Source: Streptomyces poriferorum (lineage in GTDB: Bacteria > Actinomycetota > Actinomycetes > Streptomycetales > Streptomycetaceae). Taken from it: DNA of 64,000 nt. Made by a program: the position numbers and the translations under genes. Shown here piece after piece: positions 16,979 to 25,620 of the stretch. Each line of letters begins with the position of its first letter. Positions within the stretch are counted from its first letter, which is position 1. The stretch is taken from the NCBI RefSeq assembly GCF_019399235.1, contig NZ_JAELVH010000035.1, forward strand, positions 1-64,000, given 5' to 3'. The notes beneath the pieces were generated by a model, which was not told the DNA's origin, searched no databases, and saw only the letters and a list, made by a program, of their open reading frames with translations.

Positions 16979-18205
16979 TCACCCCGTGTGGACGGGGCCC
17001 GTCCGCACGGTGAGCGGAAGAGCGGTTCCGCCCTGCCGCACTGCCACGATCTCGGCCAGGATGGACAGGGCGGCCTCCTCAGGGCCCCGGCCGCCCAGAT
17101 CGAGCCCGATCGGCGAGCGCAGCCTCGCCGTCTCCGCTTCCGTCACACCCGCCGTGCGCAGTCGCTCCATCCGGTCCTCGTGCGTCCGGCGACTTCCCAT
17201 GGCTCCGACGTATCCGGCCGCGCTGCGCAGGGCGAGGGTGAGGACCGGCACGTCGAACCGCATGTCGTGACTCAGCACGCAGACGGCGGTCGTGGCGTCG
17301 ATCCGGTCCTCGTGCGCACGGAACCAGCGGTCCGGCCGCTCCACGACGACCTCGTCGGCCCGCGGGAACCGCTCGGCCGTCGCGAAGGCGGGCCGGGCGT
17401 CGCAGACCGTCACCCGGTAGCCGAGCGCGGCACCCATGTCCGCCAGGGGCCGGGCGAACTCCGCCGCACCGAAGATCAGCAGGCGGGGCCGCGAGCCGAA
17501 GGACTGCACCAGCAGCTCACGCCCCGGCGCACAGACCGCACCGCCGTCAGCATCGTTCCCACTGCTGACCAGCCCGTCGGCCGCATCGCCTCCGCCGGTC
17601 ACCATCCCGTCGGCGCCATCGTCTCCGCGGTCGACCAGCCCGTCGGCAGCCTCGTTTCCCCTGGTCACCAGCCCGTCGGCCGCATCGCCTCCGCCGGTCA
17701 CCAGCCCGTCGGCGCCACGGCCGAGCATCCCCTCTGCCGCCAATGCCGCAGCCCTGTCCGTCCGCGGGTCGCCCAGCGAGCCGCTCACCGTTCCGCCGCC
17801 GACGACCAGGCAGCCGCCGCCGTCCACCGGGGTGACCAGAGCCACCGGCACGCCGGCCGCGACATCGGCGGCGAGCCGGCCGAGAGGCACCTGCGCACCC
17901 ATCTCCCTGATCAGCTCCTCGATCGTGCCGCCACAGGTCAGGCCCACCGCGAAGGCGTCCTCGTCGCCGATCCCCCAGCGTGCGAGCACCGGGGCCGCGC
18001 CCGCGAGCACGTCCTCCGCCAGCGCACAGACCTCGGCCTCGACACAGCCCCCGGAGACGCTGCCGACGACGCGGCCACCCTCGGACACGAGCATCGAGGC
18101 GCCCGGCCCGTGCGGGGACGAGCCCCAGGTGCGCACGACGGTCGCCACGACGAAGCGGGTTCCGGAGCGTTGCCAGGCGGCCGCCTGGTCGATGACATGT
18201 CGCAT
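16979..18205 (-). CDS. XdhC-family molybdenum-cofactor maturation protein with repeat insert
   Basis: The 408-residue protein matches XdhC/CoxI: the N-terminal XdhC_CoxI domain (TWGSSPHGPGASMLVSEGGRVVGSVSGGCVE, with the Cys of SGGCVE) and a C-terminal Rossmann-like domain (LLIFGAAEFARPLADMGAALGYRVTVCDAR ... GAMGSRRTHEDRMERL). XdhC proteins bind Mo cofactor and insert its terminal sulfur before loading into xanthine-dehydrogenase-type enzymes. Between the domains an in-frame array of 11-residue repeats (ADGLVTGGGDA-like, five units) is inserted. The ATG at 18203-18205 follows GGAGGGCG; the GTG 12 nt upstream overlaps that site and is rejected. The gene is divergent from the hydroxylase operon it should serve. 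Confidence 0.88.
   Translation of the reverse strand: MRHVIDQAAAWQRSGTRFVVATVVRTWGSSPHGPGASMLVSEGGRVVGSVSGGCVEAEVCALAEDVLAGAAPVLARWGIGDEDAFAVGLTCGGTIEELIREMGAQVPLGRLAADVAAGVPVALVTPVDGGGCLVVGGGTVSGSLGDPRTDRAAALAAEGMLGRGADGLVTGGGDAADGLVTRGNEAADGLVDRGDDGADGMVTGGGDAADGLVSSGNDADGGAVCAPGRELLVQSFGSRPRLLIFGAAEFARPLADMGAALGYRVTVCDARPAFATAERFPRADEVVVERPDRWFRAHEDRIDATTAVCVLSHDMRFDVPVLTLALRSAAGYVGAMGSRRTHEDRMERLRTAGVTEAETARLRSPIGLDLGGRGPEEAALSILAEIVAVRQGGTALPLTVRTGPVHTG
17568..17720. repeat. 33-bp in-frame minisatellite inside xdhC
   Basis: Units starting ACCAGCCCGTCGG or close variants begin at 17568, 17601, 17634, 17667 and 17700, an exact 33-bp period. Units one and four are nearly identical over most of their length. 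Each unit encodes 11 residues (A-D-G-L/M-V then a Gly/Asp-rich turn), so unit number can change without breaking the frame. Confidence 0.92.
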
Positions 18206-18238
18206 ATCGCCCTCCACGGGCCATGAATTTTCGGACAG

Positions 18239-18253
18239 CCTCTTGCCAAGAGG
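18239..18253. promoter_or_regulatory. 15-bp palindrome between divergent xdhC and hydroxylase genes
   Basis: CCTCTTG and CAAGAGG surround a single C. It lies 34 nt upstream of the xdhC start, in an unusually AT-rich stretch that continues to about 18290 and probably holds both promoters. Confidence 0.5.
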
Positions 18254-18346
18254 AAACTTTAATGTAAATCATTTCAGGTACTAGATAAGTTGCCTGCGCC
18301 GAAGACCACGGTGCGACGAGAACACGAGAGGTTCGGTGGCAGCGGG

Positions 18347-19216
18347 TTGAAACCCACATCCTTCGACTACACCGCCCCCAGCACCGTCGGCGAAGCGGTC
18401 GCCCTCCTCGGCGACGAGGAACGGGAGGCCAAGGTCGTCGCGGGCGGCCAGTCCCTGATCCCCATGCTGAACATGCGCCTCGCCAGGCCCGAGCTGCTCG
18501 TGGACATCACGCGGATCCCCGAACTCGGCCGCCTCCACGTGGACGGGTCGGGCAAACTGCGTATCGGAGCAGCCGTGCGGCAGGCCCGCGCCGCGGCGGA
18601 CGGCGCGGTACGGGAGGGCTGGCCGCTCCTGGCCGTCGCGATCGGCCGCATCGGGCACCCTCAGATCCGCCACCGCGGCACCGTCTGCGGCAGCCTCGCC
18701 CACCACGACCCGGCCGCCGAACTCCCCACCGCCGCGGTGTGCCTGGACGCCCGCTTCGTGATCACCGGCCCCCGGGGCACCCGTACCGTCGGCGCCGAGG
18801 ACTTCTTCGTCGCCACCTTCTCCACGGCCGTCGAAGCCGACGAACTCCTCACCGAGGCCGTGTTCCCGCCACTCCCGGCGCACCACGGCTGGGCCTTCGA
18901 GGAACTCACCCGCAGGCACGGCGACTTCGCCACCGTCGGAGTGGCCGTCGTCCTGGAACGGGACACCGCCACGGACACCGTCCGCTCCGCCCGCGTCGTC
19001 TTCTGCGGCGCGGGGCCCGTCCCCGTCCGCCTGCCCGCCGTCGAGGACGCCCTCGTCGGCACCGATGTCGGCGAGCACGCTCTCGCTGCCGCGGCCCGCG
19101 TCGCGCTGGCCCGCCTCGCCCCTGCCGACGATGTCCACGCCACCGCCGAGTACCGGCGCGAGGGCGCCGCCCACCTCCTCGTCCGCGCCTGCACCACCGC
19201 CTGGGAGCGCTGCTGA
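18347..19216 (+). CDS. Molybdenum hydroxylase FAD-binding (medium, CoxM-like) subunit
   Basis: About 289 residues with the CoxM/XdhB fold: FDYTAPSTVGEAVALL, the FAD-binding loop VVAGGQSLIPMLNMRLARPELLVDITRI, the second FAD motif IGHPQIRHRGTVCGSLAHHDPAAELP, and the CO_deh_flav_C domain. The flavin passes electrons from the iron-sulfur subunit to the acceptor. I prefer the TTG at 18347 (LKPTSFDY) because homologues begin with MKPxxF. Its stop overlaps the next start (TGATG), so medium and small subunits are coupled. The order medium-small-large is that of aerobic CO-dehydrogenase-like operons. Confidence 0.9.
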   Translation: MKPTSFDYTAPSTVGEAVALLGDEEREAKVVAGGQSLIPMLNMRLARPELLVDITRIPELGRLHVDGSGKLRIGAAVRQARAAADGAVREGWPLLAVAIGRIGHPQIRHRGTVCGSLAHHDPAAELPTAAVCLDARFVITGPRGTRTVGAEDFFVATFSTAVEADELLTEAVFPPLPAHHGWAFEELTRRHGDFATVGVAVVLERDTATDTVRSARVVFCGAGPVPVRLPAVEDALVGTDVGEHALAAAARVALARLAPADDVHATAEYRREGAAHLLVRACTTAWERC

Positions 19217-19752
19217 TGACCACCTCCGTCCCCGCCCCGCTCGCCGCGCGCACGCCGCCGCTCGCCGAGCCCTCCGCCTGGCACGGGATCAGCCTCATCG
19301 TCAACGGACGGCCGGTCACCGCCCAGGTCGAGGCGCGACTGCTGCTCAGCGACTTCCTGCGCGACCGCCTCGGTCTGACCGGCACCCACGTCGGCTGCGA
19401 GCACGGGGTCTGCGGTGCCTGCACCGTCCTCGTCAACGACGAGCCGGTGCGCGCCTGTCTGACCCTGGCCGTGCAGTGCGACGAGGTCGAACTCCGCACC
19501 GTCGAGGGCCTCGCTCCCGCCGACGCCCCGCTCACCCCCGTGCAGCGGGCCTTCCATGAGTGCCACGGCATGCAGTGCGGGTTCTGCACACCCGGATTCG
19601 TCATGACGACGACCGCCCTGACCGAGCAGGACGAACGCCCCGACGAGGAGCAGGTCGCCGACGCGCTCAGCGGGCACCTCTGCCGGTGCACCGGCTACCG
19701 CAACATCCGCCGTGCCGTGTGCCAGGCACTCGACGAGCGATTCGGGGAGTGA
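19216..19752 (+). CDS. Molybdenum hydroxylase 2Fe-2S (small, CoxS-like) subunit
   Basis: The 178-residue protein has both 2Fe-2S sites of the family. The plant-ferredoxin-type N-terminal domain contains GCEHGVCGACTVLVNDEPVRAC. The C-terminal four-helix domain contains GMQCGFCTPGF and GHLCRCTGYRNI. It carries electrons from the Mo centre to FAD. The start overlaps the stop of the FAD-subunit gene, and only 5 nt separate its stop from the large-subunit start. The N-terminal 25 residues are an unusually long Pro/Ala-rich extension before the ferredoxin domain. Confidence 0.93.
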   Translation: MTTSVPAPLAARTPPLAEPSAWHGISLIVNGRPVTAQVEARLLLSDFLRDRLGLTGTHVGCEHGVCGACTVLVNDEPVRACLTLAVQCDEVELRTVEGLAPADAPLTPVQRAFHECHGMQCGFCTPGFVMTTTALTEQDERPDEEQVADALSGHLCRCTGYRNIRRAVCQALDERFGE

Positions 19753-19757
19753 CCCGC

Positions 19758-22157
19758 ATGTCCCACGCCTCCGACCGGGACCGGTCCGACCAAGGCAACA
19801 GCAACGGCACCTGGATCGGCCGGTCCGTCCCGCGCGTCGAGGACGACCGCCTGCTGCGCGGCAACGGCCGCTACGTCGACGACATCGCCCTCCCCGGCGC
19901 CGTCGAGGCCGCCTTCCTGCGCAGCCCGCACGCCCACGCCCGTATCGAGTCCGTCGACGTGACCGCGGCCCTGACCGCGCCAGGCGTCGTCGCCGTGTGG
20001 ACCGGCGACGACGTGGCGGACCTGCCCGCGATGCTGAACAAGGAGGAGCTGCGCACCCCGCCAGGTCTCGCCGCTCTCCTCGATCCGCTGGTCCGGATGA
20101 CTCCCATGCCGCTGCTGGCCCGCGACAAGGTCCTCTACGTCGGCCAGCCCGTCGCCGTCGTCCTCGCGGAGAACCGCTACCTCGCCGAGGACGCGCTGGA
20201 GCTTGTCGAGGTGCGGTACGCCCCGCTGCGGGTTCTGGTCGACCCCGAGCACGCCCTGGGCGAGGACGCGGTCCGGCTGCACGAGGACCTGCCGGACAAC
20301 ACCGCGGTCGCCGTCGCCACCCGTGTCGGTGACCCGGAGGCGGCGTTCGCCGGCGCGCACGCCGTGGTGAGCGAGCGGTTCGAGGCCCACCGGTACGTCG
20401 CCTCGCCGATCGAGACCCGGGCCGTCTCGGCCCAGGTCGATCCGTACAGCGGCCGGCTGACCGTCTGGTCGGGCACCCAGACCCCGCACCGGCTCCGGGA
20501 CGCCATCGCCCACACCCTCGGCCTCGAGTCCGCCACGGTCCACGTCATCGCGGCCGACGTCGGCGGTGGCTTCGGCCAGAAGGGCATCCTCTACGTCGAG
20601 GAACTCCTCGTACCGCACGCCGCCCGTCGTCTCGGCCGCCCCGTGCTGTGGCGCGAGGACCGCAACGAGAACCTCACCGCCTCCTCGCACGCCCGTGAAC
20701 AGATCCACCGCATCGAACTCGCCGCGGACGCCGAAGGCCGCATCGTCGCCGTACGCGACCGGATCACCGTCAACTTCGGCGCGTACAACATGACCGGCCT
20801 GGTCGTGCCGTACAACTCGCTGTGCCATCTGCTGGGGCCCTATCGCGTGCCGAACGTGCACATCGATGTCACCGGCGTGCTCACCAACACCACCTTCGCC
20901 ACGCCCTACCGGGGAGCCGGACGTCCGGAGACGGTCTTCGCCATGGAGCGGGCCATGGACCGGCTGGCCGCGGAACTGGGCATCGAGCCGGCGCAGTTGA
21001 GGGCGCGCAATCTGGTGCGGCCCGACGAGATGCCGTACGCGACCGGCCTGGTGGACCGCTCGGGCAGCCCGCAGTCCTACGACTCCGGGGACTTCCCCGA
21101 ACTCCTGCGGCGTGCGGTCGCGAAGGCCGACGTCGAAGGGGTACGCGCCCGGCAGCGCGAAGGTGCCCGCGACGGGAAGTACGTCGGCATCGGATTCGCC
21201 ATGTACATAGAGGCCACCGGCCTCGGACCGTTCGAGACCGCGCGCATCGACGTCGCCCCCAGCGGACGGGTACGGCTCGCCATCGGCGCGCCCTCCCAAG
21301 GCCAGGGACACCGCACCTCCATGGCGCAGATCGCCGCCGACGCCATCGGCGTGCCGTTCGACGTCATCGACGTGGTCGGCGGAGACACCGAGGCCACCCC
21401 GTTCGGCGTGGGCACCATCGCCAGCCGCGCCCTGGTCAACGCCGGGAACGCCACACACCGGGCCGGCCGGCTCGTCCGCGAGAAGATCGTCGAAGCGGCA
21501 GCCCGCCGCCTCGGTGTCGATGCGGGCGGCCTCGACCTCAGCGACGGAATCGTGCGGGCCGGGGAACCCGGGGGCCCGTCCATCAGCCTGGCGGAACTGG
21601 CAGGCAAGGCACCGCTGCCCGGCATCCCCGAGCCCACCGACGGCCGGCACGGCACCGAGATCAGCGAGACCGTGCACTTCCGCCCGCCGGGTTTCGCCGT
21701 CGCGAGCGGAGCGCACGCAGCCGTCGTCGAGGTCGACGAGCACACCGGCGAGGTCGAGATCCTGCACTACGTCGTCGTCCATGACGCGGGCAACATCGTC
21801 AACCCGATGATCGCGGAAGGACAGGTCACCGGCGGCATCGCGCAGGGCATCGGCGGAGCGCTGTACGAGGAGATGGTCTACGGCCCCGACGGCCAGCCCC
21901 GCACCGGCACGTACATGGACTACCTGGTGCCCACGTCCTCGGAGATCCCCGACCTCGACATGGACGAGATCTTCACCCCGAGCCCCATGAACGACCTCGG
22001 CGTCAAGGGACTCGGCGAAGGCGGCGCGATCGCACCCCAGGCGGTGCTCGCCGGTGCCGTCGAGGACGCGCTGCGCCCCTTCGACGTGGTCGTCCGCCGC
22101 GGCCCACTCTCACCGAGCCGGGTACGCGCGCTGATCCGTGCGGCAGCCGACGCCTGA
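19758..22157 (+). CDS. Molybdenum hydroxylase Mo-binding (large, CoxL-like) subunit
   Basis: The 799-residue protein has the two xanthine dehydrogenase/CoxL domains: GRSVPRVEDDRLLRGNGRYVDD, DVGGGFGQKG (MCD-binding), and GLGEGGAIAPQ near the end with the catalytic Glu. The active-site loop reads PYRGAGR, the form II-like motif, and not the AYxCSFR loop of genuine CO dehydrogenase. It therefore probably hydroxylates an N-heterocycle, aldehyde or aromatic compound. The cluster with XdhC, CoxG and an MFS protein fits a catabolic enzyme with its own maturation and transport. The substrate cannot be told. Confidence 0.9.
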   Translation: MSHASDRDRSDQGNSNGTWIGRSVPRVEDDRLLRGNGRYVDDIALPGAVEAAFLRSPHAHARIESVDVTAALTAPGVVAVWTGDDVADLPAMLNKEELRTPPGLAALLDPLVRMTPMPLLARDKVLYVGQPVAVVLAENRYLAEDALELVEVRYAPLRVLVDPEHALGEDAVRLHEDLPDNTAVAVATRVGDPEAAFAGAHAVVSERFEAHRYVASPIETRAVSAQVDPYSGRLTVWSGTQTPHRLRDAIAHTLGLESATVHVIAADVGGGFGQKGILYVEELLVPHAARRLGRPVLWREDRNENLTASSHAREQIHRIELAADAEGRIVAVRDRITVNFGAYNMTGLVVPYNSLCHLLGPYRVPNVHIDVTGVLTNTTFATPYRGAGRPETVFAMERAMDRLAAELGIEPAQLRARNLVRPDEMPYATGLVDRSGSPQSYDSGDFPELLRRAVAKADVEGVRARQREGARDGKYVGIGFAMYIEATGLGPFETARIDVAPSGRVRLAIGAPSQGQGHRTSMAQIAADAIGVPFDVIDVVGGDTEATPFGVGTIASRALVNAGNATHRAGRLVREKIVEAAARRLGVDAGGLDLSDGIVRAGEPGGPSISLAELAGKAPLPGIPEPTDGRHGTEISETVHFRPPGFAVASGAHAAVVEVDEHTGEVEILHYVVVHDAGNIVNPMIAEGQVTGGIAQGIGGALYEEMVYGPDGQPRTGTYMDYLVPTSSEIPDLDMDEIFTPSPMNDLGVKGLGEGGAIAPQAVLAGAVEDALRPFDVVVRRGPLSPSRVRALIRAAADA

Positions 22158-22218
22158 GTCCGCCCGACAACCGAACCGGCTCCTCATCCACAGCCGGCCG
22201 CCCCCAGATTGGACAATC

Positions 22219-22854
22219 ATGCAACTGGACCACGCCTTCACCGTCCCCGCCGGCCTCGACGACGCCTGGAAGCTCTTCCAGGAACTCGACCGGGTCGCGC
22301 CCTGTATGCCCGGCGCCGTGCTGGACACCCTCGACGACGACTCGTTCACCGGCCGGGTCAAGGTCAAGGTCGGTGCGGTGCAGATGAGTTACCGCGGCGA
22401 GGGAACCGTCACCCGCGACGCGGCCGCCCGGTCGATGTTCCTCGACCTCAGCGGAAGCGAGACCCGTGGCGCGGGCACCGCTTCGGCCCGGGTCACCGCG
22501 ACCCTGAGCACCGCTGCGGCCGGCACCCTGGTCCGCGTCCGCACGGACCTCGACATCACGGGCCGGCCCGCGCAGTTCGGCCGGGGCATCATGACCGAGG
22601 TCGGCGACCGCATCGTCCAGCAGTTCGCCACCCGGCTCGAAGAGCTGCTGCGGGACGCCGGTCCCCGCCCGTCACCGGCGTCGACGACGAGCGCAGCGCA
22701 AGCCCTCCGGGGCGGGCCCGCACCCGAGCCGGAGGCCATCGACCTCGGCGCGGCCGCTCTGCCCGTCCTGCTCAGGAAGGCCGCGGCCCCCGCGGCGGCC
22801 GCGCTGTTCGCGGTGGTGGTGATCCAGCTGCTGCGTCGGCGTACGCGCGGCTGA
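22219..22854 (+). CDS. CoxG-like SRPBCC protein
   Basis: The 211-residue protein begins MQLDHAFTVPAGLDDAWKLFQELDRVAPCMPGAVLD, typical of the CoxG/SRPBCC family found in Mo-hydroxylase operons. About 150 residues of helix-grip fold precede a linker and a C-terminal hydrophobic segment followed by RRRTRG, which would anchor it to the membrane. In CO-oxidising bacteria CoxG recruits the dehydrogenase to the cytoplasmic membrane, so a similar role is plausible here. The ATG at 22219 fits the family start. Confidence 0.88.
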   Translation: MQLDHAFTVPAGLDDAWKLFQELDRVAPCMPGAVLDTLDDDSFTGRVKVKVGAVQMSYRGEGTVTRDAAARSMFLDLSGSETRGAGTASARVTATLSTAAAGTLVRVRTDLDITGRPAQFGRGIMTEVGDRIVQQFATRLEELLRDAGPRPSPASTTSAAQALRGGPAPEPEAIDLGAAALPVLLRKAAAPAAAALFAVVVIQLLRRRTRG

Positions 22855-22895
22855 GAACCACTACGCTGAGCGCCTTCACATCCGGGAGGGTCCGG

Positions 22896-24164
22896 TTGGT
22901 ACGGGGGAACGCGCTCGGGCAGGACTTCCGGCGGCTGTGGGGCGCTTACGCGGTCAGCGCGGCGGGCAGTGCCGTAGGCATGGGGGCGCTGCCGCTGGTC
23001 GCCCTCCTGGTGCTGCACAGCTCGGCGTTCCAGGTCTCCCTGCTCGCCGCGATGTCCGCCGTGGCCAGCGCCCTCATCGCCCTGCCGCTCGGTGTCCGTA
23101 TCGAGCACCGGTACAAGCGGCCTGCCATGATCACCGCCGATCTGGTCCGCTGCGCGGTGCTGGCGAGCATTCCGGTCGCCATGGCCTTCGACGGGCTCAC
23201 GTTCACCCAGCTGTGCGTCGTCGGAATTCTCCAGACTGCCGCGTCCGTCGCGTTCGACGCGGCAAGCGGCGCGCACCTCAAGGCGCTCGTCCCGCCCGCG
23301 CACCGGCTCCGCGCCAACAGCCTGTTCGAGACCACCAACTGGATCAGTGTCAGCGCCGGCCCGCCCGTCGGCGGGCTGCTGATCGGGGTGCTGGGCGCCG
23401 CCGCCACGATGGTGGCCGATGCTCTGTCGTTCCTCGGCTCGGCCCTCGGAATCCGCCGCATCCGGCAGCCCGAACCCGCGCCACCGGTGCGCGCGGCCGC
23501 CCCGCACCAGGGCCGCGACCTCTCCGCCGGCTGGCAGTACCTCCTGCGGCATCCTGGGCTGCGCCCGCTGTTCTTCAACGCTCTGCTCTTCGGCGGCTCC
23601 GTCATGATGGCGTCTCCGCTGATGGCCGTCCTCATGCTGCGTGACCTCGGCCTGGCGCCGTGGCAGTACGGACTCGCCCTGGGCCTGCCGTGTCTGGGCG
23701 GCGTACTCGGTTCACGGCTGACCCCGCTGCTCACCCGGCGGTTCGGACAGCGCCGCGTGCTGTTGCTTTCCGGAGTCCTGCGCACGCTGTGGATCGTCCT
23801 GCTGCCGCTGACGCCTTCCGGCGCCCCCGGCGTGTTCACCATCGTGGCCGCCGACTTCGGCCTGCTCTTCGCCGCCGGCATCTTCAATCCCTCGTTCACC
23901 ACCTACCGGATGGCGGCCACACCGGACGCCTTCATGTCCCGCGTCGCCACCTCCTGGTCGGTCGGCGCGAAGACCTCCCAGGCCGCGTTCATGATCGCCG
24001 GTGGCATCCTCGCCGGTGCGGCGGGCGTCCGCGGCGCCCTGATCGTCGCCGGACTGCTGTGCATGGCGAGTGCGCTGCTCCTGCCGTGGCGTCGGGCGCG
24101 CACCGCCGCCGGGGCTGTTCCGGCCCCCGCGGTGGAAGCGGCGTCCGACGCACATCGCGCTTGA
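22896..24164 (+). CDS. MFS transporter (MFS_3 / enterobactin-exporter-like)
   Basis: The 422-residue protein has 11-12 membrane segments and MFS_3-type patterns: DFRRLWGAYAVSAAGSAVGMGALPLVALLVLHSSAFQVSLL, then LPLGVRIEHRYKRPAMI, VPPAHRLRANSLFETTNWISVSAGPPVGGLLIG, and a second motif-A-like loop SRLTPLLTRRFGQRRVLLL. A TTG at 22896 preceded by GGGAGGG is the best start. It sits 41 nt after the CoxG-like gene and may belong to the hydroxylase operon, exporting product or importing substrate. Confidence 0.85.
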   Translation: MVRGNALGQDFRRLWGAYAVSAAGSAVGMGALPLVALLVLHSSAFQVSLLAAMSAVASALIALPLGVRIEHRYKRPAMITADLVRCAVLASIPVAMAFDGLTFTQLCVVGILQTAASVAFDAASGAHLKALVPPAHRLRANSLFETTNWISVSAGPPVGGLLIGVLGAAATMVADALSFLGSALGIRRIRQPEPAPPVRAAAPHQGRDLSAGWQYLLRHPGLRPLFFNALLFGGSVMMASPLMAVLMLRDLGLAPWQYGLALGLPCLGGVLGSRLTPLLTRRFGQRRVLLLSGVLRTLWIVLLPLTPSGAPGVFTIVAADFGLLFAAGIFNPSFTTYRMAATPDAFMSRVATSWSVGAKTSQAAFMIAGGILAGAAGVRGALIVAGLLCMASALLLPWRRARTAAGAVPAPAVEAASDAHRA

Positions 24165-24198
24165 CCCTCACGTGGCGTCAGGCCGCATAGTCGGAGCC

Positions 24199-25314
24199 GT
24201 GGAAGATCACTGGACCGTGGGACGCGTGGCCGAGCTGGCCGGTGTGAGCGTCCGCACGCTGCATCACTACGACGCGATCAGGCTCGTCCGGCCGTCGGCG
24301 CGGACCCCGGCCGGCTACCGGGCCTATTCGGCGGCCGACGTGGAACGCCTGCGCGAGGTACTGGCCTACCGGCGGCTGGGCTTCGGGCTGCGGGAGATCG
24401 CGGAACTGGTCGGCGACCCGACCACCGACGCGGTCGCGCACCTGCTCCGGCTGCGCGGCCTGCTGCTGGAGCGGCGTGATCGCGCCGACGCCATGGTGAC
24501 GGCCATCGACAGCGAACTCGAAGCACGGGCGAAGGGACTGAAGGTGACACCGGAGGAACAGCTGGAGATGCTCGGTGCACGGCTGTACGACGCGATCGGG
24601 GGCGCCTACACCGCGACACGGCGTACCGAGCCACGGATCGCCGCACAGATCTGGGACGCGCTCGGAGACGCTCGGACAGTACTGAACGTCGGGGCCGGCA
24701 CCGGCTCCTACGAGCCGGCCGACCGTGACGTGACCGCGGTCGAACCCTCGGCGGTCATGCGGGAGCAGCGGCCGGCCGGATCGGCGCCGTGCGTGGCCGC
24801 CGCCGCGGAGAGCCTGCCCTTCGAGGACGGCTCCTTCGACGTCGCGATGGCCGTCTCCACCGTTCACCACTGGGGGGACCCGATAGCGGGGCTGCGCGAG
24901 ATGCGGCGGGTGGCCCGGCGCGTGGTGGTGCTCACGTTCGACACCGACGAGCCCGGATGGCAGGACCGGTTCTGGCTCACTCGTGACTACCTCCCCGAGT
25001 TCGCCACCGTTCTCGCGGACTTCCCGTCACTGGCCGGTATGGCCGGCGCGATCAGCGCCCGCGTCGAGCCCGTACCCGTCCCGTGGGACTGCGCCGACGG
25101 CCTGTTCGAGGCGTACTGGCGCCGGCCGGGGGCGTATCTGGAGGATCATGTGCGGCGCGCGATGTCGGTGTGGACGAGGGTGGGCCCGCAGGCCGAGCGG
25201 CGGGCGGTACGCCGCCTCGGCGACGACCTCGACTCCGGCAGGTGGGCCGAGCGCAACAGCGACCTCGCCGGCCTCGACGCGGCAGATCTGGGCCTGCGTC
25301 TGCTCATGGCCTGA
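24199..25314 (+). CDS. MerR regulator fused to a class I SAM methyltransferase
   Basis: One 371-residue frame joins two functions. Residues 1-120 are a MerR DNA-binding domain (WTVGRVAELAGVSVRTLHHYDAIRLVRPSARTPAGYRAYS, then RLREVLAYRRLGFGLREI) and its long coiled helix. After a TPEEQLEMLG linker, residues about 135-371 form a methyltransferase: VLNVGAGTGSYEP (motif I), VTAVEPSAVMREQ, then DGSFDVAMAVSTVHHWGDP and LREMRRVARRVVVLTFD. The GTG at 24199 gives the canonical MerR start. Neighbours are the MFS gene upstream on the same strand and the AurF operon downstream. Confidence 0.88.
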   Translation: MEDHWTVGRVAELAGVSVRTLHHYDAIRLVRPSARTPAGYRAYSAADVERLREVLAYRRLGFGLREIAELVGDPTTDAVAHLLRLRGLLLERRDRADAMVTAIDSELEARAKGLKVTPEEQLEMLGARLYDAIGGAYTATRRTEPRIAAQIWDALGDARTVLNVGAGTGSYEPADRDVTAVEPSAVMREQRPAGSAPCVAAAAESLPFEDGSFDVAMAVSTVHHWGDPIAGLREMRRVARRVVVLTFDTDEPGWQDRFWLTRDYLPEFATVLADFPSLAGMAGAISARVEPVPVPWDCADGLFEAYWRRPGAYLEDHVRRAMSVWTRVGPQAERRAVRRLGDDLDSGRWAERNSDLAGLDAADLGLRLLMA

Positions 25315-25620
25315 GCCGCAGCCGCGGGTCCCCGCCGCCCTGCCCCGGAGGCCGTTGTCCCGGGGTACGGGCCGGCTGTCTCGGAGCACTCCTGCCGCTC
25401 CCGAAGTACGCCTCGTCGTGGAGAGATCGTACGGATTCCCTACGCGGGGGTAGGCCCGCACACCCCTCTTGCTATACCTTCCGTCTAACAGCTTGCTAGA
25501 CGTCGCGTCTAACAAGCCAGGGGCGGCGCCCGGCGGCCGTCGCTCTCATCGGGCAGACACGGATGAGAGAAGGGGCCGGGCACCGTCGGGTCGATCTGTC
25601 TCGATTCAAGGAGCCGCACC
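25315..25620. promoter_or_regulatory. 306-nt intergenic region with a 25-bp palindrome upstream of the diiron oxygenase
   Basis: At 25492-25516 the arms CTTGCTAGACG and CGTCTAACAAG surround TCG, with one mismatched pair. A further GTCTAACAG half-site lies just upstream (about 25483). TetR-type proteins commonly bind such sites, but no TetR gene is adjacent, so the regulator may be elsewhere. The rest of the region holds no gene; a GGAGCC-type ribosome site precedes the ATG at 25621. Confidence 0.6.

Noticed and set aside
17568..17720. CRISPR-like array
   Set aside because: Units are contiguous with no spacers and are in frame within xdhC; it is a coding minisatellite.
18347..22157. True carbon monoxide dehydrogenase
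   Set aside because: The large subunit has PYRGAGR in place of the form I active-site loop with its cysteine.
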